Shown here one piece after another: positions 1 through 6,624 of a stretch of DNA of 11,076 bases. A program made the position numbers and the translations under genes. Origin of the DNA: UBA4660 sp002405435 (lineage in GTDB: Bacteria; Bacteroidota; Bacteroidia; Flavobacteriales_D; Sanyastnellaceae). Location of the stretch: assembly GCA_036747335.1 (NCBI GenBank), contig DAIOCL010000089.1, positions 1 to 11,076 of the forward strand. The letters are read 5' to 3'. The notes beneath the pieces are model-generated. The model worked only from the letters and a program-made list of their open reading frames with translations. It did no database searches and was not told where the DNA came from. Position 1 is the stretch's first letter, and every line of letters begins with the position of its first letter.

Positions 1-1151
1 GCTGCGGCAAGCTGAGAGTTTCCTACGACGAAACCGGCAACGGTTCACCGTCACCTTACCTGACCGCTGCCTTTTTCGAACAATCAGGACAAATACAATG
101 GCAACTCGTGTATGAACCCTCGTCGTTCGTATTCAATCCTGACCTCAGACCCGAACGCCTGCAATCTTTTGAACTGGGGGCCGATCTACGCTTTTTTTCC
201 GGAAGACTCACCACAGACATCACCTGGTATAACAACAATACCATCGACCAGATTCTGTTTGTGCCGGTGCCGGCGAGCAGTGGTTATCTCGAGACAGTCT
301 TCAATGCCGGGAATATCCGCAATACAGGACTTGAAGTCGTGCTCACCGCGCAGCTGACGCGTGAAAGTGAAACTGGTTTGTCGTGGTCGTCTACCGTCAA
401 TTTTACCCGAAACCGCAATGAAGTGGAATCACTTGCGGAAGGCACCGACCTCATCGCACTGCCGTCATACGGACTGGCCTCTACGCAGAGTGTGGTCGCT
501 GTGGGCCAGCCCTACGGCATGCTCTACGGAGGCGCCTGGGCGCGCGATGCGGCCGGAAACATCCTGGTAGATGAATTGGGCTACCCCATCAAAGATGCCG
601 AAAGACAATTGCTGGGTAATCCCAATCCTGACTTCCTCGCAGGATGGAGAAATGACCTGCGCTGGAAAAATGTGACGTTGACCATGCTTTGGGATATCCG
701 TGCGGGCGGATTCATGCACAATGGAACCAGGGCCGTCATGCTTTACCACGGCACACACATTGACACCGAAAACCGTGATACGGAAACCATCGTCTGGGAA
801 GGGATAAACCAGACGACCGGCGCGCCCAACAATATCCCCGTTGCCCTCGATGAGGATTTCTACAGCCGCTACTCACTGCAGTATGTCAGCGAAGCGGTGA
901 TGGAGGAAGTAAACTGGGTCAGGCTGCGCGACCTCAGCGTTACTTACAACCTGCCCACAGCAATGTGTAAAAAATTACACACGCGAAACCTCTCGGTGTC
1001 ACTCACCTCGCGCAACCTGTTTTTATGGACCAGCTATTCGGGCATTGATCCTGAGACCAACCTGAGCGGTGCAGCCAATTCGATCGGGCGCGATTATTTC
1101 AACTCACCCAACACCCGGAGCTATGGCTTTGCCATTCGGGCATCCTTCTAA
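1..1151 (+). CDS. SusC/RagA-family TonB-linked outer membrane protein, C-terminal part (5' end outside window)
   Basis: The reading frame is open from position 3 to the TAA at 1149-1151, giving 382 residues of the C-terminal beta-barrel. The start codon, signal peptide, carboxypeptidase-regulatory-like domain and plug lie upstream of the window. SusC hallmarks are visible: a KLRVSYDETGN strand (compare the family's LKLRASYGxTGN), then NPDLRPERLQSFELGADLRF followed by a DITWYNNNTIDQIL strand, GNIRNTGLEVVL, and a last strand ending FAIRASF. The terminal Phe is the usual signal for the outer-membrane assembly machinery. The family forms the TonB-driven channel under a SusD lid and imports oligosaccharides or peptides; substrate cannot be read from this part. 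The next gene starts 12 bp downstream and encodes the SusD partner, so the two are surely co-transcribed. Family assignment is secure; the cargo is inferred only from the peptidase encoded downstream. Confidence 0.95.
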   Translation, partial: CGKLRVSYDETGNGSPSPYLTAAFFEQSGQIQWQLVYEPSSFVFNPDLRPERLQSFELGADLRFFSGRLTTDITWYNNNTIDQILFVPVPASSGYLETVFNAGNIRNTGLEVVLTAQLTRESETGLSWSSTVNFTRNRNEVESLAEGTDLIALPSYGLASTQSVVAVGQPYGMLYGGAWARDAAGNILVDELGYPIKDAERQLLGNPNPDFLAGWRNDLRWKNVTLTMLWDIRAGGFMHNGTRAVMLYHGTHIDTENRDTETIVWEGINQTTGAPNNIPVALDEDFYSRYSLQYVSEAVMEEVNWVRLRDLSVTYNLPTAMCKKLHTRNLSVSLTSRNLFLWTSYSGIDPETNLSGAANSIGRDYFNSPNTRSYGFAIRASF

Positions 1152-1163
1152 AGCCCTGTGAAC

Positions 1164-2534
1164 ATGAAAAAGAACGTTTACTCCCTCGCTCTGATCGTAG
1201 TCGTGTTGTCGATGGGCTCATGGTCGTGCCGGCTGGAAGACATCAATGAAAATCCCAACGGCCCCGTTGAAATCAACGTGAGCCTGCTGCTACCTTCCGC
1301 ACAGCGTGACCTGGCTAACGCCATCTGCGGCAGGCTCTTTCGCTACCATGGCATCGCAGCCCAGCAACTCAAGGGAACCGATAACCAGGAACTGCTGATG
1401 GAGAATTACAATCCCGATGAGCTGTTTGTAGGGTACCCATGGGAAGACCTGTACAGTGGTCCCATGATCAACCTGGCCGTTATCCGAAAAGATGCGGAGG
1501 CCCAACAGGCTCCGGCGTACAAGGCCGTGGCCAATATCCTGCTTGCATTGTGTACCGGGCTAATCACAGATACATGGGGAGATGCCCCAGTGTCGGAGGC
1601 ACTGCAGGGAGGAGACCAACTCTATCCACGCTACGATATCCAGTCAGACATCTATGCCCAACTCCATGCCTGGCTCGACGAGGCCATCGTGCTGGCTGAT
1701 GCCGAATCTCCGCGAACACCCGGTGCCGATGACCTGGTATACGGGGGCGATATGGAAGCGTGGAAAAAAGCAGCGTGGGCCCTCAAGGCACGCTACTACA
1801 TCCATACCACCGGTGTGGAAGTGCAATCAGCATCCCTCGCGCTTGATGCCGTGCAGCAGGCGTTTAGCAGCACTGCGGGAAATTGCCAGTATCCCTATTC
1901 AGGTGCAGCTTCAGACAGCAACCCGATCAACAACTTTTTTACCTCATCAGCCTACGCCGTAGTCGATCCGCAATTTGTGTCGGTGATGGGCATCAGCGAT
2001 CCGAGGTTTTCTCATTTCATCGATATCATTCCCTTCACCGGCGGACAGAGCAAGGTCGGAGACTTCCGGGGACTCGCCCAATCGCCCGGTGTTTTCATTG
2101 ATGCAACCGAACTGAAATTTATCGAAGCCGAAGCCCGCCTGCGGCTGGGAGACCAGGATGGTGCCCAGGCGGCACTGGAGTCAGCGGTGGGCGAATCTTG
2201 TGCTGCGGTGGAGAGTTTTCTTGGCACTGATCTTCCCGATGGTGATGTCAACGAACTCATAGCATCCATGACCCTCAGCGGTAACTTTGACCAGGACCTC
2301 GCCCTGGTAATGGAACAGAAATACATCGCCCTGTTTACCTCCCCGGAATGCTGGACCGACTGGAGACGTACGGGGTATCCACCACTCGAACCCAATGAAA
2401 ACGGCAATAGTGATTCCAATCCGGGAGGAGAAATACCGAGAAGGTTAATCTACCCGCAAAGCGAACGTTTGCTCAACCCCAATTTCCCAGGAAGCGTGAC
2501 CATGCAAGACCGCATCTGGTGGGACAACAATTAA
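1164..2534 (+). CDS. SusD/RagB-family outer-membrane lipoprotein (SusD-like_2 type)
   Basis: A 456-residue substrate-binding lipoprotein that caps the SusC channel on the cell surface. Residues 1-21 form a lipoprotein signal peptide (KK followed by a hydrophobic stretch) ending at Cys22 in GSWSC. The residues after it, R-L-E-D, put acidic residues at +3 and +4, resembling the Bacteroidota surface-export signal. SusD-like_2 features are TDTWGDAPVSEAL (136-147), the tetratricopeptide-like helix EAWKKAAWALKARYY (198-212), a helix pair with FIEAEARLRLGDQDGAQAAL (319-338), ECWTDWRRTGYP (395-406) and IPRRLIYPQSE (424-434). It ends RIWWDNN, as is common in the family. A GTG at 1158 lies two codons upstream in frame, but the ATG at 1164 directly precedes the KK of the signal peptide and is preferred. 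It sits 12 bp after susC and 6 bp before the S51 peptidase gene. Ligand is unknown; this SusD subtype is not diagnostic of glycans. Confidence 0.94.
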   Translation: MKKNVYSLALIVVVLSMGSWSCRLEDINENPNGPVEINVSLLLPSAQRDLANAICGRLFRYHGIAAQQLKGTDNQELLMENYNPDELFVGYPWEDLYSGPMINLAVIRKDAEAQQAPAYKAVANILLALCTGLITDTWGDAPVSEALQGGDQLYPRYDIQSDIYAQLHAWLDEAIVLADAESPRTPGADDLVYGGDMEAWKKAAWALKARYYIHTTGVEVQSASLALDAVQQAFSSTAGNCQYPYSGAASDSNPINNFFTSSAYAVVDPQFVSVMGISDPRFSHFIDIIPFTGGQSKVGDFRGLAQSPGVFIDATELKFIEAEARLRLGDQDGAQAALESAVGESCAAVESFLGTDLPDGDVNELIASMTLSGNFDQDLALVMEQKYIALFTSPECWTDWRRTGYPPLEPNENGNSDSNPGGEIPRRLIYPQSERLLNPNFPGSVTMQDRIWWDNN

Positions 2535-2540
2535 TACCCC

Positions 2541-3881
2541 ATGCACACAACGCTATCTAACCCAGTGGCCCGCTGCCTTAAGACACCGGTCGTGAAACTG
2601 CTCGCCGCCCTGCTCCTGCTCGCCGGATTCCGGGCCTCCGGGCAAGTCTATACAAGCTACCTCACCGGCGATTCCGCCGATGCAATAGTAACCCCATCCT
2701 TCGGTGTGTTGCTCGCCGGTGGTGCGGGAGACAGCGACCCTGCCATGACATGGTTTCTCGAAAAAGCCAACGGCGGCGATATTCTCGTGCTGCGCGCAAG
2801 CGGAGCCGACGGCTACAATGGTTACCTATTCAGTGACCTCGGCGTCACCGTCAACAGTGTTGAAACCATCGTATGCCATACGGCTGCCTCCGGCAATGAC
2901 CCCTATGTGGTCGAACGCATCAGTGAAGCTGAAGCCATTTTTTTTGCCGGCGGTGACCAGGCCGATTACCTGAATTTCTGGAAAGACAAACCCGCCGAAA
3001 CTGCGCTCAACAACCACATCAACGTGAAGGGCGGCGCCGTGGGTGGTACCAGCGCAGGCATGGCCATACTCGGCGGTCATTACTTCTCAGCAGACAATGG
3101 AACGGTCTTCTCCGATGAAGCGCTCGCAAATCCCTACAACAACTACATGACCCTCGGTCACTGGGATATGCTGCAGGTACCTTATATGCACGATGTCATC
3201 ACCGACACACACTACAACGATCCCGACCGCAAAGGCAGGCACATGGCCTTTCTCGCCAGGATTATTTCAGACGGCTATCCTCAGGCGCTGGGCATTGCCT
3301 GCAATGAATACGTTGCCGTAGTCTTTGATGAAGACGGCCTCGCGCAGGCCTATGGTGAATATCCCGATTACGACGACCACGCATGGTTTCTCCGACATGG
3401 CTGCGAAAACCCCTGGACACCGGAAATCTGCATGCCCGCTCAACCGCTGACGTGGGAAAGAAACCAAACCGCCCTGTACGTTTTCCGGATGGATGCCACC
3501 ACCGGCGCAGACAACTCCTTTGACCTCAGCGACTGGACCTCGGCCAGCGGAGGTAACTGGCAGGAATGGTACGTGCAGGCAGGCATCCTGACCACCAATG
3601 AGGTGTCCTTCGGACCCCAATGCCCGCTCAATCCCGTCACCGGATTGAGTGAAAACATCAGGGAAAATGGCTGGTCGATTGCCCCCAATCCGATCAGCGA
3701 CCAGCTGCGTATTACAGGCCATACAGGCGATCTTGCCGTGTACGATATACTCGGCAACCGGGTAATGCTCTCCGCTACCCCCTATGCAAAAGGCCTGGTC
3801 GTCGATACCTCGGCCCTGGCGCCAGGCACTTACCTCGCTTGTGCACCCGGAAAAACCCCGCTGATTTTTGTCCGACAATAA
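2541..3881 (+). CDS. Secreted peptidase S51 (cyanophycinase-like) protein with T9SS sorting domain
   Basis: 446 residues. An N-terminal signal peptide (about 1-34, hydrophobic LLAALLLLAGF ending ASGQ) is followed by a class-I glutamine-amidotransferase-like S51 domain (about 50-285). Visible motifs: FFAGGDQADYL (134-144, the family GGxQ loop), the nucleophile elbow GGAVGGTSAGMA (164-175) with Ser171, DTH at 222-224 giving the probable catalytic His224, and GIACNEYVAVV (251-261) with a candidate acidic residue Glu256. A PLTWERNQTALYVFR to FDLSDW segment (302-331) follows. The C-terminus (about 375-446: IAPNP, LAVYDILGNRV, LAPGTYLA) is a type A T9SS sorting tail. Characterised members cut beta-Asp-Arg bonds in cyanophycin (CphB) or other aspartyl dipeptide bonds (PepE). 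Here the helix after DTH reads YNDPDRKGR, with Pro228 where I recall an arginine in related proteins, so specificity is uncertain. It is the third gene of the SusCD operon (6-bp gap), pointing to extracellular peptide processing. Family call is strong; substrate is inference. Confidence 0.9.
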   Translation: MHTTLSNPVARCLKTPVVKLLAALLLLAGFRASGQVYTSYLTGDSADAIVTPSFGVLLAGGAGDSDPAMTWFLEKANGGDILVLRASGADGYNGYLFSDLGVTVNSVETIVCHTAASGNDPYVVERISEAEAIFFAGGDQADYLNFWKDKPAETALNNHINVKGGAVGGTSAGMAILGGHYFSADNGTVFSDEALANPYNNYMTLGHWDMLQVPYMHDVITDTHYNDPDRKGRHMAFLARIISDGYPQALGIACNEYVAVVFDEDGLAQAYGEYPDYDDHAWFLRHGCENPWTPEICMPAQPLTWERNQTALYVFRMDATTGADNSFDLSDWTSASGGNWQEWYVQAGILTTNEVSFGPQCPLNPVTGLSENIRENGWSIAPNPISDQLRITGHTGDLAVYDILGNRVMLSATPYAKGLVVDTSALAPGTYLACAPGKTPLIFVRQ

Positions 3882-3917
3882 TTTTTTTCGGTGTAGGGAC
3901 TTTTCTTAAATATTGTA

Positions 3918-3939
3918 ATTCAGGTATTTACACCTGAAT
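3918..3939. repeat. Inverted repeat, 8-bp perfect stem with 6-nt loop
   Basis: ATTCAGGT (3918-3925) and ACCTGAAT (3932-3939) are perfect reverse complements around the loop ATTTAC. It begins 36 bp after the stop codon of the S51 gene. The stem has moderate GC and is followed by TCTGGGAAGGG, not a T-tract, so it does not look like an intrinsic terminator. It may be an RNA hairpin protecting the 3' end of the operon transcript, or an operator-like dyad. Confidence 0.5.
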
Positions 3940-3963
3940 CTGGGAAGGGTATGGCCTACAGTA

Positions 3964-3984
3964 CATTTTTTTTCAAAAAAAATG
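3964..3984. repeat. Perfect 21-bp palindrome CA-T8-C-A8-TG
   Basis: Eight T (3966-3973), a central C (3974) and eight A (3975-3982), flanked by CA and TG, form an exact odd-length palindrome. As DNA, paired T- and A-tracts are expected to be rigid or bent. As RNA it could only form a U-A stem with a small loop, which would be weak. It lies between the S51 stop codon and the shared terminator. The run of eight T could also act as a weak transcript-release site. Confidence 0.6.
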
Positions 3985-4074
3985 AAACCTCCACGGAACT
4001 GCCCCCGTTAAAAACCCCGGAATGAATCATTAAGGTTTTGATCATTTCAAAAATCTTCTCTGAAACAAGAGTAG

Positions 4075-4094
4075 TTAAGGTTAATTAAGGTTAA
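4075..4094. repeat. Tandem direct repeat, 10 bp x 2 (TTAAGGTTAA)
   Basis: Two exact copies of TTAAGGTTAA lie head to tail at 4075-4084 and 4085-4094. A third, partial copy, TTAAGGTT, lies at 4030-4037. The 10-bp period is about one helical turn, which would place both copies on the same face of the DNA, as seen for binding sites of dimeric regulators. There is no adjacent start codon: both neighbouring genes end towards this site. A function is therefore not evident. Confidence 0.55.
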
Positions 4095-4101
4095 GCAAGA
4101 A

Positions 4102-4127
4102 AAAGCCCCGCTAACGAGCGGGGCTTT
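4102..4127. terminator. Bidirectional intrinsic terminator between convergent genes
   Basis: A perfect 7-bp GC stem, GCCCCGC (4105-4111) and GCGGGGC (4118-4124), encloses the loop TAACGA and extends by AAA/TTT pairs. On the plus strand it is followed by TTTCTCTTT. On the minus strand it is followed by TTTTTC. It therefore can end both the plus-strand SusC-SusD-S51 operon and the minus-strand permease gene, whose stop codon is about 20 bp away. Confidence 0.9.
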
Positions 4128-4146
4128 CTCTTTATAGCCAGTTGAA

Positions 4147-5754
4147 TCAATCTTTTTTCGCCTGGTGGGCTCCTTTGCGGAGTTTGCTCTTCTTAGCCCC
4201 GTATCCGAAATACAACAGGATACCGGCCAGCATCCATCCGAGGGCTACACGCAGGGTGGTGGCATCGAGTGAGATAATCATCAGGCCACAAACCACCACT
4301 CCGAGTATCGGCACCAGCGGCACCAGCGGCGTCTTGAAGGGTCGCTTGAGTTCGGGATTGGTCCTGCGCAGCATCCACACACCGGCACTTACCAACACGA
4401 AGGCGAACAGGGTTCCAAATGAGGTCAGGTCACCCGCCACGCTGCCCGGCACAAAGGCAGCGAAGGCGCCTACAAATACAAATAAGATCCAGTTTGACTT
4501 ATAGGGTGTGCGGAATTTCGGATGCAATTGGGCAAAAACTCCGGGCAACAGGCCGTCGTTGGACATAGAATAGAATACACGGCTCTGCCCCAGCAGCATC
4601 ACGAGGATGACGGAACTGAATCCTGCCAGAATAGCGACTGTCACGGAAGTGGCGAGCCAGCCGTAACCGGGCATGTAGGTGGTGATGGCATACGCTACCG
4701 ATGCCTCCTTGCCGCGTGTAGGGTCTGCGAAATCCTGCCAGTTGGCCACACCCGTCAGTACATAGCTGAACAATACGTAAAGCACCGTACAAATAGCCAG
4801 CGAGCCGAGAATGCCGATCGGCATATCCCGCTTGGGATTTTTCGCCTCCTGCGCTGCCGTGCTTACCGCATCGAAACCGATAAAGGCAAAAAACACAATG
4901 GCAGCGCCTCCGAGTACACCGCCCCATCCATATTCAAAAATGCCTTCATGCCCAACAACGCCTTTGGGTATGAGATAAGGGGTGTAGTTATCCGGGTTGA
5001 TAAACTGAAAGCCAATGGCAATAAACACCAGCACAATGGCCACCTTGATGAATACGATTATGCCATTGACCCGCGCAGACTCCTGAGTACCTTTAATCAG
5101 CACCAGCGTAAGCAAAAGCAGAATCACCAGTGCAGGGGCATTGAGGATGCCGCTGGTAACAGTTACCAGTTGCTGCGCTGCCAGGGGCAGGTCCTTAAAC
5201 TGGTCTGCATTGAGGTTGAGCACCCCCTCCTTTACAGCACCGGAAAGGTTTCCATTCACCGCAAGCACCTGGGCAATGGAATCTCCGGTTACCTGATAGA
5301 TATTTTCAAACGGAGAATGACACCATTCAAAGGGTATCTTCATACCCAAGAGGTTATTGAGGTATTCACTCCAGGCGATGGAAACCGTAGCCGCCCCGAG
5401 CGCATACTCCATCACCAGCGCCCATCCGATAATCCAGGCCACCAGTTCACCCATAGTTACATAGGCGTAGGTATAGGCAGATCCTGCAATGGGAAACATG
5501 CTGGCAAACTCGGCGTAACACAGACCGGCAAATGCACAACCAATAGCTGCTACAACGAACGAGAGCGTCACACCGGGTCCTGCCGCCTCGGCTGCCGCTG
5601 CTGCCGTTCTTACAAAAAGCCCGGCACCGATGATGGCTCCGATTCCCAGTAAGACGAGGTTAGTGGCGCCGAGCGTTCGCTTCAGCCCACCCTTTTCTCC
5701 TTCCGACTCATCGAGCAGCAGGTGCAGTGGTTTCTTGACCCAAAGATTTGCCAT
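4147..5754 (-). CDS. APC-superfamily amino acid permease (cationic amino acid transporter type)
   Basis: A 535-residue inner-membrane secondary transporter with about 12 predicted TM helices in the APC fold. TM1 carries the unwound substrate-binding motif GIGAIIGAGLFV (37-48). TM6 reads FFAFIGFDAVSTAAQEAKNP (288-307), the typical CAT-family signature, and RVFYSMSNDGLLP (392-404) is also family-typical. The C-terminus is cytoplasmic and lysine-rich. A hydrophilic insertion of about 65 residues (137-200) separates TM3 and TM4, with Cys145, and makes the protein longer than compact bacterial CATs such as B. subtilis YfnA (about 460). The CAT label suggests uptake of arginine, lysine or ornithine with protons, but substrate cannot be assigned from sequence in this family. 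It converges on the S51 operon across a shared terminator. No Shine-Dalgarno is seen; the ATG is followed by a short hydrophilic N-terminus that runs straight into TM1. Confidence 0.93.
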   Translation of the reverse strand: MANLWVKKPLHLLLDESEGEKGGLKRTLGATNLVLLGIGAIIGAGLFVRTAAAAAEAAGPGVTLSFVVAAIGCAFAGLCYAEFASMFPIAGSAYTYAYVTMGELVAWIIGWALVMEYALGAATVSIAWSEYLNNLLGMKIPFEWCHSPFENIYQVTGDSIAQVLAVNGNLSGAVKEGVLNLNADQFKDLPLAAQQLVTVTSGILNAPALVILLLLTLVLIKGTQESARVNGIIVFIKVAIVLVFIAIGFQFINPDNYTPYLIPKGVVGHEGIFEYGWGGVLGGAAIVFFAFIGFDAVSTAAQEAKNPKRDMPIGILGSLAICTVLYVLFSYVLTGVANWQDFADPTRGKEASVAYAITTYMPGYGWLATSVTVAILAGFSSVILVMLLGQSRVFYSMSNDGLLPGVFAQLHPKFRTPYKSNWILFVFVGAFAAFVPGSVAGDLTSFGTLFAFVLVSAGVWMLRRTNPELKRPFKTPLVPLVPILGVVVCGLMIISLDATTLRVALGWMLAGILLYFGYGAKKSKLRKGAHQAKKD

Positions 5755-5795
5755 ACAAGTATTATTATTTGAAGTGTTATTGGTTAGTGAAAGCG

Positions 5796-5803
5796 CAAGT
5801 ATA
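5796..5803 (-). promoter_or_regulatory. Possible -7 element for the permease gene
   Basis: On the minus strand this reads TATACTTG, one mismatch from the Bacteroidota -7 consensus TAnnTTTG, and lies 41 bp before the permease ATG. No TTG is seen 17-23 bp upstream, so the promoter call is weak. Confidence 0.25.
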
Positions 5804-5878
5804 GCAGAAATGCCCTAAACGGCGCACACCGCGTATAAATATGCCGCATCGGCAAGATGGTACCCTCAGAGTCAGACA

Positions 5879-6541
5879 TCAATCATATGCGCCGACTGAG
5901 ATGTGTTTTATCTTTTTGTGGTGGTTATACCGAAACTTGAAAACCCGTGTGGAGGCATCGATAGCCTTGAGATTTACCGGTTCCGAGAGCACATTGCGCT
6001 GGCCTGCGCTGGCTTCAATGCTGCTGATCCACATATCCTGAGGCAACTGCAGGGTGCAACGGCCGCGGCTATCGGTCATCAGGCTGTACGACTGGCTGCC
6101 ATTGACCACCACGACCACCTCCTCATTGTCCATCGGCTTCCTGTAATTGCTGAAGCGCAGATACAGGGTTGTGGTCTTCTGCCCCAAGGCAAACAACCCG
6201 CTGCGCGTGGCTGACAGTTCGGCCTGCAACTGGGCATCGGAGGTCACCGACGAACCAAAACACAGCACGATGGCCATCGCGACCACCATTAGCCACTCCC
6301 GGTGCGCGCGGGGACGGCGCCACTGCACAAATCCCTGGTCGTCCGTCTGGAAACGGCCGCAGATGAATCCCCCGGATGCTTCCCTGGCCCGCGCATAATC
6401 CGCATACGTAGCGCCGGTGAAGTCTGTTACCTGCTCGCTGCACCGGCCGCAATAACGCCCGGTACCTTGCTGCTGCATTTCTTTCCAGGGCATGTCGCAA
6501 GCAAATGACATTTTTCTTTTGGGCGGCTCCTGTGACGGCAT
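5879..6541 (-). CDS. Four-cysteine, single-TM membrane protein of unknown function (Bacteroidota CGRF-type)
   Basis: 220 residues in three parts. The N-terminal head (1-80) has four cysteines: Cys15 (FACDMPW), Cys31 and Cys34 (YCGRCSEQVTDFT, a CxxC knuckle) and Cys61 (FICGRFQ). This pattern suggests a metal site, most likely zinc. One TM helix follows (about 84-100, WLMVVAMAIVLCFG). The C-terminal region (102-220) is rich in beta-strand and resembles a carboxypeptidase-regulatory-like beta-sandwich (VVVVVNGSQSYSLMTDSRGRCTLQLP). With the N-terminus in the cytoplasm, the beta domain would be periplasmic. I recall similar heads ahead of such domains in hypothetical proteins of this phylum, but know of no tested role. 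A second Met at residue 11 (6511) is a possible alternative start; the 6541 start is kept because a promoter-like sequence lies just upstream of it. It is divergent from the methyltransferase gene. Confidence 0.82.
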   Translation of the reverse strand: MPSQEPPKRKMSFACDMPWKEMQQQGTGRYCGRCSEQVTDFTGATYADYARAREASGGFICGRFQTDDQGFVQWRRPRAHREWLMVVAMAIVLCFGSSVTSDAQLQAELSATRSGLFALGQKTTTLYLRFSNYRKPMDNEEVVVVVNGSQSYSLMTDSRGRCTLQLPQDMWISSIEASAGQRNVLSEPVNLKAIDASTRVFKFRYNHHKKIKHISVGAYD

Positions 6542-6569
6542 GGTGCGTTGTTTTTTCGCGTGAATGTCT

Positions 6570-6601
6570 CAAAAATCGGCACATCGTACCTTTCGGCCAA
6601 A
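6570..6601 (-). promoter_or_regulatory. Candidate Bacteroidota-type promoter for the four-cysteine protein
   Basis: On the minus strand TTTG (6598-6601) is followed after 20 bp by GATTTTTG (6570-6577). The phylum consensus is TTG-N17-23-TAnnTTTG, so this matches with one mismatch in the -7 box. It would give a leader of roughly 20 nt before the ATG at 6541. It lies in the short divergent intergenic region shared with the methyltransferase gene. Confidence 0.4.
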
Positions 6602-6624
6602 ATAAAACCCTTCGGGACCGTCGT

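Larger units (their letters stand above)
3882..4101. other. AT-rich, inverted-repeat-dense spacer between convergent genes
   Basis: No credible coding sequence is seen here. Compared with the GC-rich genes around it, the stretch is strikingly AT-rich. It contains an 8-bp hairpin (3918-3939), a perfect T8/A8 palindrome (3964-3984), the odd palindrome AATGAATCATT (4021-4031), a TTTTGA/TCAAAA stem (4036-4052) and a tandem 10-bp repeat (4075-4094), all ahead of the bidirectional terminator. It could be a structured 3' UTR of the SusCD-S51 operon, a small RNA ending at the terminator, or protein-binding DNA. No clear Bacteroidota promoter (TTG-N17-23-TAnnTTTG) was found inside it. Confidence 0.5.

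Noticed and set aside
4522..5652. 376-codon open frame on the plus strand opposite the permease gene
   Set aside because: It is antisense to a gene with a clear APC-family protein. Its product is rich in His, Arg, Cys and Gln with no domain or signal, typical of a shadow frame of a GC-rich membrane-protein gene.
5842..5854. TGCCG-CAT-CGGCA hairpin downstream of the four-cysteine gene as a terminator
   Set aside because: The stem is only 5 bp and the minus-strand tail is TATTTATAC, not a real T-tract. It also sits close to the possible permease promoter, so the two minus-strand genes might be read through.
6505..6624. Forty-codon N-terminal extension of the methyltransferase from the ATG at 6505
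   Set aside because: It would overlap the start of the divergent four-cysteine gene and cover its likely promoter. The extra sequence does not look like a signal peptide or a family N-terminus.
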